Below, one piece after another: positions 15,664-24,815 of a stretch of DNA of 57,400 bases (its first letter is position 1; the number at the start of each line of letters is the position of its first letter). Both the position numbers and the translations under genes were made by a program. Origin of the DNA: Rhizobacter sp. (GTDB taxonomy: Bacteria > Pseudomonadota > Gammaproteobacteria > Burkholderiales > Burkholderiaceae_C); NCBI GenBank assembly GCA_017986065.1, contig JAGNWJ010000001.1, positions 56,147 through 113,546 on the forward strand, written 5' to 3'. The notes under the pieces were generated by a model. The model was not told the origin of the DNA, did no database searches, and saw only the letters and a list, made by a program, of their open reading frames with translations.

Positions 15664-16494
15664 TCAGCCGGCGACGATCAGTTCACCCTTGCCACCCGCT
15701 GCGACATCGCCGAGATATCGGCGGATCGAGCGTGCCGGCAGGCCGGCGAACGGCCCACCGTGACGAGCGAGGTCCCGCGAGAGCAGCTGCCAGAACACCG
15801 GCGCATCGGCCACCGCAGGAACGAAGGTCTGGGCGATGTCACCTGCAGCATTCGAGGCTGCGAAAACCACGCTGCCGCGCCGCATGCCATAGCCGGCATG
15901 GCGGCCCGCTTCACCGCCCAGTGCGATCGTGCCGGCGACCATGCGCGACGCGAGAAAGTCACCCGCGTTGCCGAACACCAGCGCGGTGCCGCGCCGCATC
16001 CGATCTCCGAAGCGTGCGCCCGCATTTCCCTTGACGATGAAGGTGCCGCCGCGCATGCCGTCCATGCTGCCGGGCAAGGTACTGGCGGCGAAGTCGCCGA
16101 CTTCTCCAGTCACCGTCAACAGGCCGCCCGCCATCTCGCAGGCGGCCAGGGAACCGGCGCTGCCGGCCACCTGCAACTCGCCAGCGCTCATGCCGCCGCC
16201 GACGTAGTCGCCGACGCTGCCATCGACGAACATGCGGCCGCCCGCCATCTGCCAGCCGACGCGGTCGAAGCGCGCCAGATCCCCGATCAGACGCAGCTCA
16301 TCGACATCGCCAGCCGAATCGGATCGAACAACGCCGAACAGCTCGGCCAGCTGCAGCATCTGGGTGCCGTGCGTGACGGACAGCCGTTCGACCTCGCCCA
16401 CCGACAGCGCAGCCAGCGCCGCCGGCGTGACACCGCGCAGATCGACCCGCAGCGCGGGCGCCTGCCTCAGGGTCAGGGTGATGGTGGTGCTCAT
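15664..16494 (-). CDS. fhcC: Formyltransferase/hydrolase complex subunit C
   Basis: A 276-residue protein with the glycine-rich right-handed beta-helix repeats of FwdC/FmdC (GxxGxxxGxxM pattern: GGRMFVDGSVGDYVGGGMSAG, then KGNAGARFGDRMRRG). It is the scaffold subunit of the Fhc complex that transfers the formyl group from formyl-H4MPT to methylofuran and hydrolyses it to formate. The ATG overlaps the fhcD stop (ATGA). The order on this strand is fhcB-fhcA-fhcD-fhcC, each coupled by a 4-base overlap. Confidence 0.94.
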   Translation of the reverse strand: MSTTITLTLRQAPALRVDLRGVTPAALAALSVGEVERLSVTHGTQMLQLAELFGVVRSDSAGDVDELRLIGDLARFDRVGWQMAGGRMFVDGSVGDYVGGGMSAGELQVAGSAGSLAACEMAGGLLTVTGEVGDFAASTLPGSMDGMRGGTFIVKGNAGARFGDRMRRGTALVFGNAGDFLASRMVAGTIALGGEAGRHAGYGMRRGSVVFAASNAAGDIAQTFVPAVADAPVFWQLLSRDLARHGGPFAGLPARSIRRYLGDVAAGGKGELIVAG

Positions 16495-17462
16495 GACTGG
16501 CCGCCCTGTGCGCCCTGCCCCAGCAGCTTGTGCAGATGAAAATGGTACGGCCCGAGCTTGCCGCCGTAGTTGCCGGCCGAGATCCGCAGCAGGCCCCCGG
16601 CCGCGCCGATGTGGGTGCCGGCATCGATGCCGGCACGCATTGCCGCGCCGACGGCTGTATCGGTCAGGCCGTCGATCACGATCTCCATCACGCAGCGGGT
16701 TTCCGGGGTCAGCTCGGTCTTCGCGGCGAGTCCGATCAGGCTCGGGCAGAACGCGTCGTTGGTCGATGCACCGAGCGACGGGTACTTGCTGCCGACCTTC
16801 GAGCCCGAGCGCACCACGCCACCGGGGAACGGCATGATCACATCGGGCACCCGCTTCATCGCGAGCACCGCCGCCTCGGCCACGGCGAGCGCCGAATCGG
16901 TATCGCGCGCCAGCAGCAGCAGATTGCCCCCGCCGACCGCCTTGGTCACGCAGACCGTTTCCTGCGCGACGAATTCGCCGTCCATCACGGGAATGCGCCA
17001 GTAGCGCTGGCCGCCGATCATTTTCGAGATCTGCCAGCCGTCGCCGAAGAAGCGCAGGTTCTTGCCGAGCGCGATGCGGTCGATCACGTCGGCCCCGTCG
17101 GCAATGCCGGCAAACACCGCGGTCGTCGGACAGGTCAGCACGCACTGCCCGACCCGCCGTTCGAGCTGCTTCGCCAGCTCCTTGCCCGACATCGAGAACA
17201 GCATGACGCTGATACCCGGACGGCCGTCGGGTGTCTCGCTGGCGTCGAGTTCGCGTTCGATGGCTGCCTCGCAGCCACAGGCAATCACCGAGGTCGCGAA
17301 GCCGGTGGTCGCCACGGCGGCGTGGCGCGCCCAGGTCAGGTTGTGCGCGGTGATCACGATGCGCGTCGCCTTCATCGGGAAGGCTTCGGCGAAGGTGTCA
17401 TCGATCACCACGCCATTGATGACCAGCGGCGCCTTCGCGATGTCTGCTGAAGCCGCGCTCAC
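16491..17462 (-). CDS. fhcD: Formylmethanofuran:H4MPT formyltransferase, Fhc subunit D
   Basis: A 323-residue protein matching archaeal Ftr and bacterial FhcD throughout: VINGVVIDDTFAEAFPMKATR near the start, FATSVIACGCEAAIERELD, VGQCVLTCPTTAVFAGI, and the late GGLLRISAGNYGGKLGPYHF. It moves the formyl group from formyl-H4MPT to methylofuran. The GTG start overlaps the fhcA stop (GTGA); the family's N-terminus fits this start and not an internal Met. Confidence 0.95.
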   Translation of the reverse strand: MSAASADIAKAPLVINGVVIDDTFAEAFPMKATRIVITAHNLTWARHAAVATTGFATSVIACGCEAAIERELDASETPDGRPGISVMLFSMSGKELAKQLERRVGQCVLTCPTTAVFAGIADGADVIDRIALGKNLRFFGDGWQISKMIGGQRYWRIPVMDGEFVAQETVCVTKAVGGGNLLLLARDTDSALAVAEAAVLAMKRVPDVIMPFPGGVVRSGSKVGSKYPSLGASTNDAFCPSLIGLAAKTELTPETRCVMEIVIDGLTDTAVGAAMRAGIDAGTHIGAAGGLLRISAGNYGGKLGPYHFHLHKLLGQGAQGGQS

Positions 17463-19144
17463 GTCGTCGCTCCCTCGAAGCACTCGGTGGGCAGCAGGCG
17501 CCCGCCGTTGCAGCAACTGCACAGCTCGTCGTGGCTGATCGTCAGGTGGTCGAAGTTCACCGAACCGTGTGCCGCGAGGTGCTTGCGCAGCGTCTTCTCG
17601 ATGCCGCGGTCGTAGTCGGGTTCGACGAAGTGCGTGCCGCCGGTCGGCACCGCGACGATGCGCCCGGCGCGCGACACCAGCGTGCCGTCCTTGAACACGT
17701 ACTCGGGTGTGGTGAACATGGCCTCGCGGTCGGCGTCGTCGCGGTAGACCGCGATGTCGGCGGCCGCACCCGCTCCGAGGTGCCCGCGGTCGCGCAGGCC
17801 GAGCAGCCGCGCCGGGCCGGCACGCGTCAGCACCGCGATCTCGTACAGCGACAGCTCTCGGGTGATCGAACGCAGCGCCGAGTTGGCCGCGATGTCGGGG
17901 TGCAGCTTCGCGACCTGCTCGTCGCGGAAGCTGCGGTCCATCAGCAGCCGGATCAGGTGCGGGTAGCTGGTGAACGGCCCGCCGTTCGGGTGGTCGGTGG
18001 TCAGCACGACGCGCCACGGGTCGTTGACCAGCAGGAAGATCTCCAGTCCCAATGACCACTGCAGCGCATTCACATAGCTCTGCTCCCGGTACCGGAACGG
18101 AACGACACCGCAGCCGGCATCGCATTCGATGTCGGCGCCGATCCACTTGCGCGGCGTGCCGATGCCCGAGTTCGCGTGCTGGCGCATCGTGTCGCCCGAC
18201 GCGGTGACGGTCTGGCCGAACATGATCTGGCCGATGTCGATGCTGATGTTCTGGTTGGCGTTCACCGCCTCGGCCAATTGCACCGCGGCCGACGAAAACT
18301 TCTTCGGCCCCTCGGTACCGTAGGCGTGGAACTGGATGTGCGTCAGATGGCCCGGCAGGCCGTCGAGCGCCGAAATGGTCTCCAGCGTCGACTCGATGTT
18401 GCCCGCCACGCCCAAGTTGCTGCCGTGGATGTGCAGCGGGTGCGGCACGCCGAGCTCGCCCAGTGCTCTGGCCAAGGTATTCACGACCTGCCGCGGCGTG
18501 ACCTGCCAGTGCACATGCTTCTCGTCGACGTCGAGCTTGCGCTGGTTGAACTTGAAAGCCGAGATGCCGGCGGGGTTCACGACCTTGACGCCCATCGCCT
18601 TCGAGGCGTGAATCGTCCAGCCCATGTAATCGCGGATCTGCTGGAAGTCGCGGCCCTCGGCCAGCATCTGCAGGAACAGCTCGTCGTTGCCGAGCATCAC
18701 GTAGGCGCCGTGGTCGAGGATCGGCACGTCGCCCATTTCCATGTGGGCATGCCGCGCATTGGCAGACACCATCGCCGGCTCGAACGCCGCGGTGTAGCCC
18801 ATCTCGACATAGCGGTAGCCGGTCGCCAGCGTACCCGGCGCGCAGGTGCCGCACGAGGCCAGTTCGAGCCGGTTCTCGGGCAGCGCGTAGGGGTTGCCGC
18901 GGGCGCGGTGATCCTCGGGCAGCAGCATGCGCGCCAGGTTGACCTTGCCGCCGCCGATGTGGCTGTGCATGTCGATGCCACCGGCCATCACGACGCAGCC
19001 GCTCACATCGATCTCGGTCGTCACCGCCTCGTTCGGCGCCAACTCGACGATGCGGCCGTCGCGGATGCAGACGTCGCGGACGGTTCCATCGACACCATGC
19101 GTTGGGTCGATGACCCGACCGCCCTTCAGTCGCACCGTGGTCAT
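17459..19144 (-). CDS. fhcA: Formyltransferase/hydrolase complex subunit A (amidohydrolase)
   Basis: A 561-residue amidohydrolase-superfamily subunit, like FwdA. Metal ligands are visible: MHSHIGGGK (HxH, about 60-62), HIHGSN, and TTDHPNGG (final Asp). The segment ASKAMGVKVVNP holds a Lys that could be the carboxylated bridging ligand. In the bacterial complex this subunit hydrolyses formylmethylofuran to formate. The ATG overlaps the fhcB stop (ATGA). Confidence 0.95.
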   Translation of the reverse strand: MTTVRLKGGRVIDPTHGVDGTVRDVCIRDGRIVELAPNEAVTTEIDVSGCVVMAGGIDMHSHIGGGKVNLARMLLPEDHRARGNPYALPENRLELASCGTCAPGTLATGYRYVEMGYTAAFEPAMVSANARHAHMEMGDVPILDHGAYVMLGNDELFLQMLAEGRDFQQIRDYMGWTIHASKAMGVKVVNPAGISAFKFNQRKLDVDEKHVHWQVTPRQVVNTLARALGELGVPHPLHIHGSNLGVAGNIESTLETISALDGLPGHLTHIQFHAYGTEGPKKFSSAAVQLAEAVNANQNISIDIGQIMFGQTVTASGDTMRQHANSGIGTPRKWIGADIECDAGCGVVPFRYREQSYVNALQWSLGLEIFLLVNDPWRVVLTTDHPNGGPFTSYPHLIRLLMDRSFRDEQVAKLHPDIAANSALRSITRELSLYEIAVLTRAGPARLLGLRDRGHLGAGAAADIAVYRDDADREAMFTTPEYVFKDGTLVSRAGRIVAVPTGGTHFVEPDYDRGIEKTLRKHLAAHGSVNFDHLTISHDELCSCCNGGRLLPTECFEGATT

Positions 19145-20466
19145 GCCGCAGCCTCCTGCTTCAACGCAGCGACGGCCGATGTCAGGCGCCAGATCACGCT
19201 GGCGGCCGTCGGCAAGGTGTCGGCATAGACCGCATCCAGCGGCATCAGCACGACGCCATCGGCACGGAAAAGATGCCCGCTGCTGCCGATGCCGGGGGTC
19301 GAGACAGGAATGAACACGGTTCGGTGCCCTGCGCCAGAGGCGGAAAGATGCTGCATGAGGTCCGGATGCCCGATGACGACGCGAGGCAGATCGGCGGAGG
19401 GCAACGCATCCGCGTTGAAGCTCGACAGCCACAGCAGCGCATCTGCCGCACCGTCGGCCAGCAGCCGTCGGGCGTCGAAGCAAAGCGGCTCGTGCTCGAT
19501 CCCGGTCGGGCCCACCCGCGAGCGCAGCGGCAGCCCGGACAGCCAGCTGAAGACCTGGTTCACCGTCGCCGCACCGTTGCCGCCGCCGAGCGGAAACCCC
19601 GCAGCACGCGTGCTGCGATTGAGCAGGCCGACGATGTGGTTGACGGTCTCGACCAGCAACGCGCCATGCGCAGGCAGCTCCGGGTTCTGCCACACGATGA
19701 CTGCGTATTGCGCGGCGTGCAGGCGCCGGGCCAGCGCGACGAGGGCGGCCGGTGCCGCGCTCACCGCATGATTCGCGACGAGGGCCGCCAGCATCGCGGC
19801 CGTGTCGAACAGGTCTCCGTGGAGATCGATGGCCTCGGCGGTGACGCCGCGAGCGCCGTTCAGCTTGGCCAGGGTGGCCGGCACGTCGTCACCGACTGCG
19901 GCCCCGACCAGAACGATGTGACGGGCACCCACCAGATCTTCGCCGACACCGCAGCGGCGGAAGAACTCCGGGTGCTGGACGGCCGGCGATCCGCCCAGGC
20001 AGACGATCAGATCGGCTCGAGTGCGCAACTCTGCGAAGGTGCTCGTGAACTGTCCCCGGTCCTGCAGCGCGCGCAACCCATGCATCAACGCATCGCCTTG
20101 CGCCGCATCGCAGATCGCACCGGTCTCGCAGGCCAGGCGGTAGAGCGCGCGCGCACCGGCGACATCGGTGCCGAGCCCGCCGAACAGCGGCTGGCGACTC
20201 GTCGCAAGCACCTGCGCTGCCGCCGCCACCGCACTGTCGAGATCACAGGGCTCCCCGTCGATCTGCGCTGTGGCAACGGACGGGGCACCGCTGAATCGCT
20301 GCAGCGCGCGGCCGGCCCGGGGACAGTCACTGCCCCGCAACGCCAGCGCAGCCTGATCGGCCGGGATCGCGACTTGAAAGCTGTCGCACAGCAGCGGACA
20401 GAATGGACAGGTCCAGGCCGTGTCGGACCCGCTGCCGGATGTAGCCGTTGACACAGAAGCGCTCAT
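19141..20466 (-). CDS. fhcB: Formyltransferase/hydrolase complex subunit B
   Basis: A 441-residue homologue of the molybdopterin/tungstopterin subunit FwdB. It keeps the N-terminal Cys cluster WTCPFCPLLCD and the LGGSPAVQHPEFFRR and GLLNRSTRAAGFPLGGGNG segments, but, as in bacterial FhcB generally, it is expected to lack redox function and to serve structure. It is the first gene of the fhc set. The 160 bases upstream (20467-20626) are non-coding and may hold the fhc promoter, unless the HisA-like gene is co-transcribed. Confidence 0.93.
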   Translation of the reverse strand: MSASVSTATSGSGSDTAWTCPFCPLLCDSFQVAIPADQAALALRGSDCPRAGRALQRFSGAPSVATAQIDGEPCDLDSAVAAAAQVLATSRQPLFGGLGTDVAGARALYRLACETGAICDAAQGDALMHGLRALQDRGQFTSTFAELRTRADLIVCLGGSPAVQHPEFFRRCGVGEDLVGARHIVLVGAAVGDDVPATLAKLNGARGVTAEAIDLHGDLFDTAAMLAALVANHAVSAAPAALVALARRLHAAQYAVIVWQNPELPAHGALLVETVNHIVGLLNRSTRAAGFPLGGGNGAATVNQVFSWLSGLPLRSRVGPTGIEHEPLCFDARRLLADGAADALLWLSSFNADALPSADLPRVVIGHPDLMQHLSASGAGHRTVFIPVSTPGIGSSGHLFRADGVVLMPLDAVYADTLPTAASVIWRLTSAVAALKQEAAA

Positions 20467-20626
20467 GAAATCATTGTGTCGCAAGGGACAGGCCAATTCC
20501 CTGCGGGGAACCCCACGCCGGGCGAATCCCGGCGCACGAGCTCGCCGTGCAGGAACACGCGCCGTCAAGGGCAACACTTTGTGCCGTGGGGTGGTGACAT
20601 TGTGTGTGGATGCCCGCGGGCGAAGG

Positions 20627-21352
20627 TCAGCGCCTCATCGGGGGCAGCCGCAGGTCGTGCAGCGCCGAGGCGACCAGCCAGCCGCTGGCGCCGGCGGCGC
20701 GGGCACGCTCGAGGTCCCCCTGGTCTCGCACGCCGCCGGCTCCGAACCAGCGGACCGCGGCATTCAACTGCCTCAACGCAGCGAAGGTTTCGAGGTCGGG
20801 GCCGGCATCGGTGCCCACCTGCTCCAGCGTCATCGCGATGACGCGCGTCGGCCACAACGCTGGCAACGTCCAGCACCCTGCCGCATCGAGACGCACGCCG
20901 TCCCGGCGGTCGAGCGACAGCACCCAGTCCTCGCGCGCGTGCGACCCGTCGTCACCCGCCGGACCAAAGGCCTGTTCAAAGGCCTGGCGTGAGCGCATCG
21001 ACTCACTGGCCAGCACGGGAATCACGCAGCCCGCAGGCGCATCGACGGCCTCCAGCAACTCGTTGGCGACCCTGGCATCGCCACAGCCCGCATCGACCCA
21101 GAGTTCGGTCTGCGGCAACGCACGCTGGAGCGATCTCAAAATCGCCACCTGGGGCCGGCCACCGGTGAGTGCATCGAGATCGGCGATGTACACCTGATGC
21201 GCATCGCAATGGTCGCGCAGCACCCGGGCCACGGTAATAGGATCGCTGCTGGCGCACAGCCTCGATTCGATCGGTCGGTAGCTGCCGCGCGCACCGCGGT
21301 GCGCACGTACCACCTGGCCGCGCATCAGATCGATCACCGGAATCAGGTTCAT
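20627..21352 (-). CDS. HisA/HisF-like TIM-barrel protein of the C1 cluster
   Basis: A 241-residue protein of the HisA fold: NLIPVIDLMRGQVVRA at the start (with the first-strand Asp), YIADLDALTGG, WVDAGCGD, and WFGAGGVRD near the C-terminus. It is not a histidine enzyme in context: no his genes are near, and similar proteins recur in H4MPT clusters of methylotrophs. Its role is unknown; cofactor biosynthesis is the natural guess. Its start lies only 36 bases from the divergent mfnD start, so both promoters must overlap coding sequence. Confidence 0.85.
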   Translation of the reverse strand: MNLIPVIDLMRGQVVRAHRGARGSYRPIESRLCASSDPITVARVLRDHCDAHQVYIADLDALTGGRPQVAILRSLQRALPQTELWVDAGCGDARVANELLEAVDAPAGCVIPVLASESMRSRQAFEQAFGPAGDDGSHAREDWVLSLDRRDGVRLDAAGCWTLPALWPTRVIAMTLEQVGTDAGPDLETFAALRQLNAAVRWFGAGGVRDQGDLERARAAGASGWLVASALHDLRLPPMRR

Positions 21353-21388
21353 GGCGGGGCGGCGGATCCCAGGAAGCATCCACGGAAA

Positions 21389-22381
21389 ATGACAACGCGG
21401 CGCGTGTTCCTGTTCGAGTATCTCAGCGCCGGCATGGGCGACGGCCGCCATGGCGCGCCTGCCGAGTTGCGCGCCGAAGGCCTCGCGATGCGCGACGCGA
21501 TGCAGGCCGATCTGACCGCCTTGCAGGACGTCAAGCTCAGTGTCGCCGTCGGCCGATCGGATTCATCTTTCGGTGCCGACAGTCCCGCCTCGACCCGGCA
21601 CGTCTGCGCGCTCGTCGGGGAGTCGGCGCCCGACTTCGTCGCCCGACAGGCGGATTCGCATGACCTCGTGTGGGTGGTCGCTCCCGAGACCGGAGGTCTG
21701 CTCGCGGCACTGAACGAGGTGGTGCCACCACAGCGATGGCTAGGCTGCACCGGCGATGCGATCCGGCTCGCATCGAGCAAGCGGGCCACCCTGGCCCGAC
21801 TGCAACAGCACAGCATCGCGACTCCACTGGATTTCATGACGGATGCCGCCGTGCGACATTGGGTCGTCAAGCCCGACGACGGCGCAGGCAGCCTGGACAC
21901 GCGGCGGCATGGCGATCACGCGGCCGCACTGATCGACTTGCAGCGGCGCGGACAGCGCGGCGAGACCGCGACGCTGGAGCCCTGGGTCAACGGAGATGCG
22001 CTGAGCCTGTCGCTGCAGGTTCACGACAACAACGCAGAACTGCTCGCGGTCAATCGGCAGCGGCTCGCGATCGATGGGGAAGGCGCGGTGTCGCTGATCG
22101 AGGTCGACATCGCCGCCGGCGACTTCGATGCCGCGCAGCGGCACGCGTTCGAGCAGACGGCCCGCGACGTCTGCGCCGCCATACCGGGTCTGGCCGGCTG
22201 GGTCGGCATCGATCTGGTGTGGCATGCCCAGCGCGGACCGGTGGTCGTCGAAGTGAACCCGCGCGTCACCAGCGCGTACGTCGGGATGTCGGCCACGCTG
22301 GGCCGCAATCTGGCGGCAGAGATCCTGTCGGCACACGAAGCAGCACAGCCCCGAGCTGCCATCACCGATGCAGCGCTCTGA
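21389..22381 (+). CDS. mfnD: ATP-grasp amino-acid ligase, MfnD-like
   Basis: A 330-residue ATP-grasp protein. RVFLFEYLSAGM at the start is typical of the MfnD group (tyramine/tyrosine:L-glutamate ligase of methanofuran synthesis); HWVVKPDDGAGS binds ATP, and VVVEVNPRVTSAYVG holds the Mg2+ ligands. In methylofuran of Methylobacterium the arene is tyrosine rather than tyramine, and several glutamates are attached, so this enzyme may add the first one (family knowledge plus inference). It overlaps mfnF by 14 bases. Confidence 0.87.
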   Translation: MTTRRVFLFEYLSAGMGDGRHGAPAELRAEGLAMRDAMQADLTALQDVKLSVAVGRSDSSFGADSPASTRHVCALVGESAPDFVARQADSHDLVWVVAPETGGLLAALNEVVPPQRWLGCTGDAIRLASSKRATLARLQQHSIATPLDFMTDAAVRHWVVKPDDGAGSLDTRRHGDHAAALIDLQRRGQRGETATLEPWVNGDALSLSLQVHDNNAELLAVNRQRLAIDGEGAVSLIEVDIAAGDFDAAQRHAFEQTARDVCAAIPGLAGWVGIDLVWHAQRGPVVVEVNPRVTSAYVGMSATLGRNLAAEILSAHEAAQPRAAITDAAL

Positions 22382-23462
22382 CACGCTCGTCGTCGGCTGG
22401 GACATCGGCGGCGCGCACCTGAAGGCCTGCCTCACGCGCGATGGTCAGGTCATCGACGTCGCGCAATGGGCCTGCCCGCTGTGGCAGGGGCTGGATCAGA
22501 TCGACATCGCGCTGCAGCAAGCCCAGGCACGCTGGCCCGCGCTGGGCAGCGATACCAGACACGCGATCACGATGAGCGGCGAAATGGTCGATGCATTCGA
22601 GCATCGCGAACAGGGCGTGCAGCGCATCGCGGATCGGCTGGCGCAGGTGTTGCGCGGGGAGGTGCGACTCTATGGCGGCGACCTGGGCTGGATTGCGCCA
22701 GCCGACGCAGCGCGGTGCTGGACGCAGATCGCATCGGCCAATTGGCTCGCCACCGCGCAGCATGCAGCGACGGTCTTTCGCGACGGCTTGCTGGTCGACA
22801 TCGGCAGCACCACCACCGACCTGATCGCGCTGGCAAATGGGCGCGTGCAAACCGCGAGCCGCAGCGACCACGAGCGGCTGGTCAGCGGCGAGCTGGTTTA
22901 TCACGGCGTCGTGCGCACGCCACTGTGCGCACTGGCGAGGCACGTTGCCTTTCGCGGCCACCCGGTCAACGTGATGAACGAATGGTTCGCGACCACGGCG
23001 GACGTCTACCGGATGACCGGCGAGCTCGACCCGACACACGATCAGCAGCCGAGTGCCGACGCACGGTCGAAGGACCGCGCGGCAACCCGGCAGCGACTTG
23101 CACGGATGATCGGACTCGACGCGCGAGATGCCGAGGACGACGAGTGGCTCGCGCTGGCGAAGTCATGGCGGCAGGCCCAGATCGAAGAGATTGCAGCCTC
23201 GCTGACTCGCATGATGGCCACGCGGTGCGGGACCGCATCGTCCGGCACGATCGTCACCGCGGGTTGCGGCGCTTTTCTGGTCCCTGACCTGGCAGCGCGC
23301 GTGCCGGCGCTGACGGGTTGGCCAATCCAGTCCTACGGTTGCGATGTCGCGCGCATCGCAGCCAGCGACGATGGATCCGCGGACGCCAGCAAAGCCGACT
23401 GGGCTCAGGTCTGCGCCCCCAGCGTCGCGGTCGCCAGCCTGTACGCAGGGGAGCCCTGCTGA
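22368..23462 (+). CDS. mfnF: Methylofuran synthesis protein MfnF (hydantoinase-like fold)
   Basis: A 364-residue protein of the hydantoinase A / acetone carboxylase fold: GWDIGGAHLKACLT near the start and GLLVDIGSTTTDLIAL in the middle form the phosphate-binding loops. The archaeal MfnF joins the aminomethylfuran to the tyramine-glutamate unit by displacing a diphosphate. The gene lies between mfnD and mfnE with overlapping ends, which strongly supports the assignment. A mid-protein LDARDAEDDEWLALAKSW region is charged and variable. Confidence 0.87.
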   Translation: MQRSDTLVVGWDIGGAHLKACLTRDGQVIDVAQWACPLWQGLDQIDIALQQAQARWPALGSDTRHAITMSGEMVDAFEHREQGVQRIADRLAQVLRGEVRLYGGDLGWIAPADAARCWTQIASANWLATAQHAATVFRDGLLVDIGSTTTDLIALANGRVQTASRSDHERLVSGELVYHGVVRTPLCALARHVAFRGHPVNVMNEWFATTADVYRMTGELDPTHDQQPSADARSKDRAATRQRLARMIGLDARDAEDDEWLALAKSWRQAQIEEIAASLTRMMATRCGTASSGTIVTAGCGAFLVPDLAARVPALTGWPIQSYGCDVARIAASDDGSADASKADWAQVCAPSVAVASLYAGEPC

Positions 23463-24070
23463 TGTGGGTGGTCAAGCTCGGTGGCAGCCTGTGCGAGCAG
23501 GCACCCGAAACCTCGCCCCTGCGCGACTGGCTGGACCTGCTGGTTCGCGAAGGTGCGGGCCGCGTGGTGATCGTCCCGGGCGGCGGAAGGTTCGCCGATG
23601 CGGTGCGCGGGGCGCAGGCGCAGTGGCGCTTCGATGACCTCACAGCCCACAACATGGCCTTGCTCGCGATGTCCCAGACCGCGCACCTGCTGCGCAGCCT
23701 GAATCCGGCGCTGCGCCTGTGCGATCGCGAGGCGGCGCTGCACCAGGCGCTTCGGCAGGGCGCGGTCGCGGTCTGGTCGCCGCTCGAACTGCAGCGTGAC
23801 CGCGCGGATGCCGACACGAACTGGGACGTCACATCCGACAGCATCGCGCTCGGACTCGCCCTGCGGCTGGGCGCAGCGCGGCTGATCGTGGTCAAGTCAT
23901 GCGAGACCGATCCGTCGGCCTCGCTGGATCAGTTGAGTGCAGGCGGCGTCATCGATCGCCGATTCGCGAAGCTGGCGGAGGGCCAGTCCTTGCGCATCGA
24001 CGTGGTCAGCCAACGCTCATGCTCGCTGATGCGGGACGAACTGAAGGACCGCCACGACCAGGGCGGCTGA
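23462..24070 (+). CDS. mfnE: Aminomethylfuran phosphate kinase MfnE (amino-acid-kinase fold)
   Basis: A 202-residue amino-acid-kinase-fold protein: VVKLGGSL at the start and VVIVPGGGRFADAVR (nucleotide and substrate loops), then TNWDVTSDSIALGLA with the ATP-site Asp. MfnE phosphorylates the furan phosphate to a diphosphate used by MfnF. The ATG overlaps the mfnF stop by one base (TGATG). It converges on mfnB with 13 bases between stops. Confidence 0.86.
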   Translation: MWVVKLGGSLCEQAPETSPLRDWLDLLVREGAGRVVIVPGGGRFADAVRGAQAQWRFDDLTAHNMALLAMSQTAHLLRSLNPALRLCDREAALHQALRQGAVAVWSPLELQRDRADADTNWDVTSDSIALGLALRLGAARLIVVKSCETDPSASLDQLSAGGVIDRRFAKLAEGQSLRIDVVSQRSCSLMRDELKDRHDQGG

Positions 24071-24083
24071 CCCGGGCGTCAAT

Positions 24084-24815
24084 TCAGGCAGGCAGCTCGT
24101 GGTGCACGGCAGCGCGCAGCCGCGCCGACAGATCGCGCACCCGGCCCGCATCGAGTTGCGATGCCCGATCACCCACGCACACCGCGCTGCGAAAGCCCAC
24201 GAAGTCGGGTTGCAGCGTGGCCAGTCGCTCGACGTGCGCCAGGCGCAAGGCGCCGGCCAGCCCGACCATCGCATGCGTTCCACGCACCGCGTCGATGAAA
24301 CGCTGCAAGGCCTCCGGACTCAGCAGTTCGAACAGGCTGCCCGCCTGCTTCTCCGCGGTGTCGACCATGATCGCCGGAAATGCAGCGCCCGCTCTTGCCG
24401 ACATTTTGCAAGCCCGCGAGACAAGCTCGTCGTCGATCCCGCGGTCGGCGATGAACACCGGCACCACGGGCCAACCGCAGCTGGCAAGGGCGTCGAGGAC
24501 AGCCGCCGCACCAGTTTCGCGCTCTATACCCACCTTGACATAGTCGACGCCACAGGAGCCAACGTCGGCGACCCGGGTCAGGATCTGCGCCACGTCTTCC
24601 ATCGGAAGGTCTCCTATGGTGGCGCTGATCGGGAGGCGCAGGTGGTGCGCCCGCAGCGCGCAGACGACCTCGCGGATCGTGTTCAAGGGAAGTCCGCCCA
24701 GCGCACCCTCTCGCGGCTCCTTCAGGTCGATGAAGTCGGCGCCTCCATCGGCGGCAGCCAACGCCTCCTGGACATCGCGCACGCTGACCAGCATGCGCAT
24801 CGTGGCGGTCGTCAT
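24084..24815 (-). CDS. mfnB: (5-Formylfuran-3-yl)methyl phosphate synthase
   Basis: A 243-residue TIM barrel of the DUF556/MfnB family: RMLVSVRDVQEALAAADGG, IDLKEPREGALGG (catalytic Lys), and VDYVKVGIE (second Lys) near residue 85. It makes the furan of methylofuran from two glyceraldehyde 3-phosphates. The later furan aminotransferase (MfnC) and a tyrosine decarboxylase (MfnA) are not in the window. The ATG overlaps the DUF447 stop (ATGA). Confidence 0.88.
   Translation of the reverse strand: MTTATMRMLVSVRDVQEALAAADGGADFIDLKEPREGALGGLPLNTIREVVCALRAHHLRLPISATIGDLPMEDVAQILTRVADVGSCGVDYVKVGIERETGAAAVLDALASCGWPVVPVFIADRGIDDELVSRACKMSARAGAAFPAIMVDTAEKQAGSLFELLSPEALQRFIDAVRGTHAMVGLAGALRLAHVERLATLQPDFVGFRSAVCVGDRASQLDAGRVRDLSARLRAAVHHELPA

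Noticed and set aside
21160..21175. GGTGAGTGCATC, a reverse copy of the iteron core, inside the HisA-like gene
   Set aside because: A single isolated 10-base match in coding DNA 25 kb from the origin is most likely chance.
20627..21352. Assignment of this gene as histidine-pathway hisA
   Set aside because: No histidine genes are near, and the context is one-carbon cofactor synthesis; only the fold is shared.
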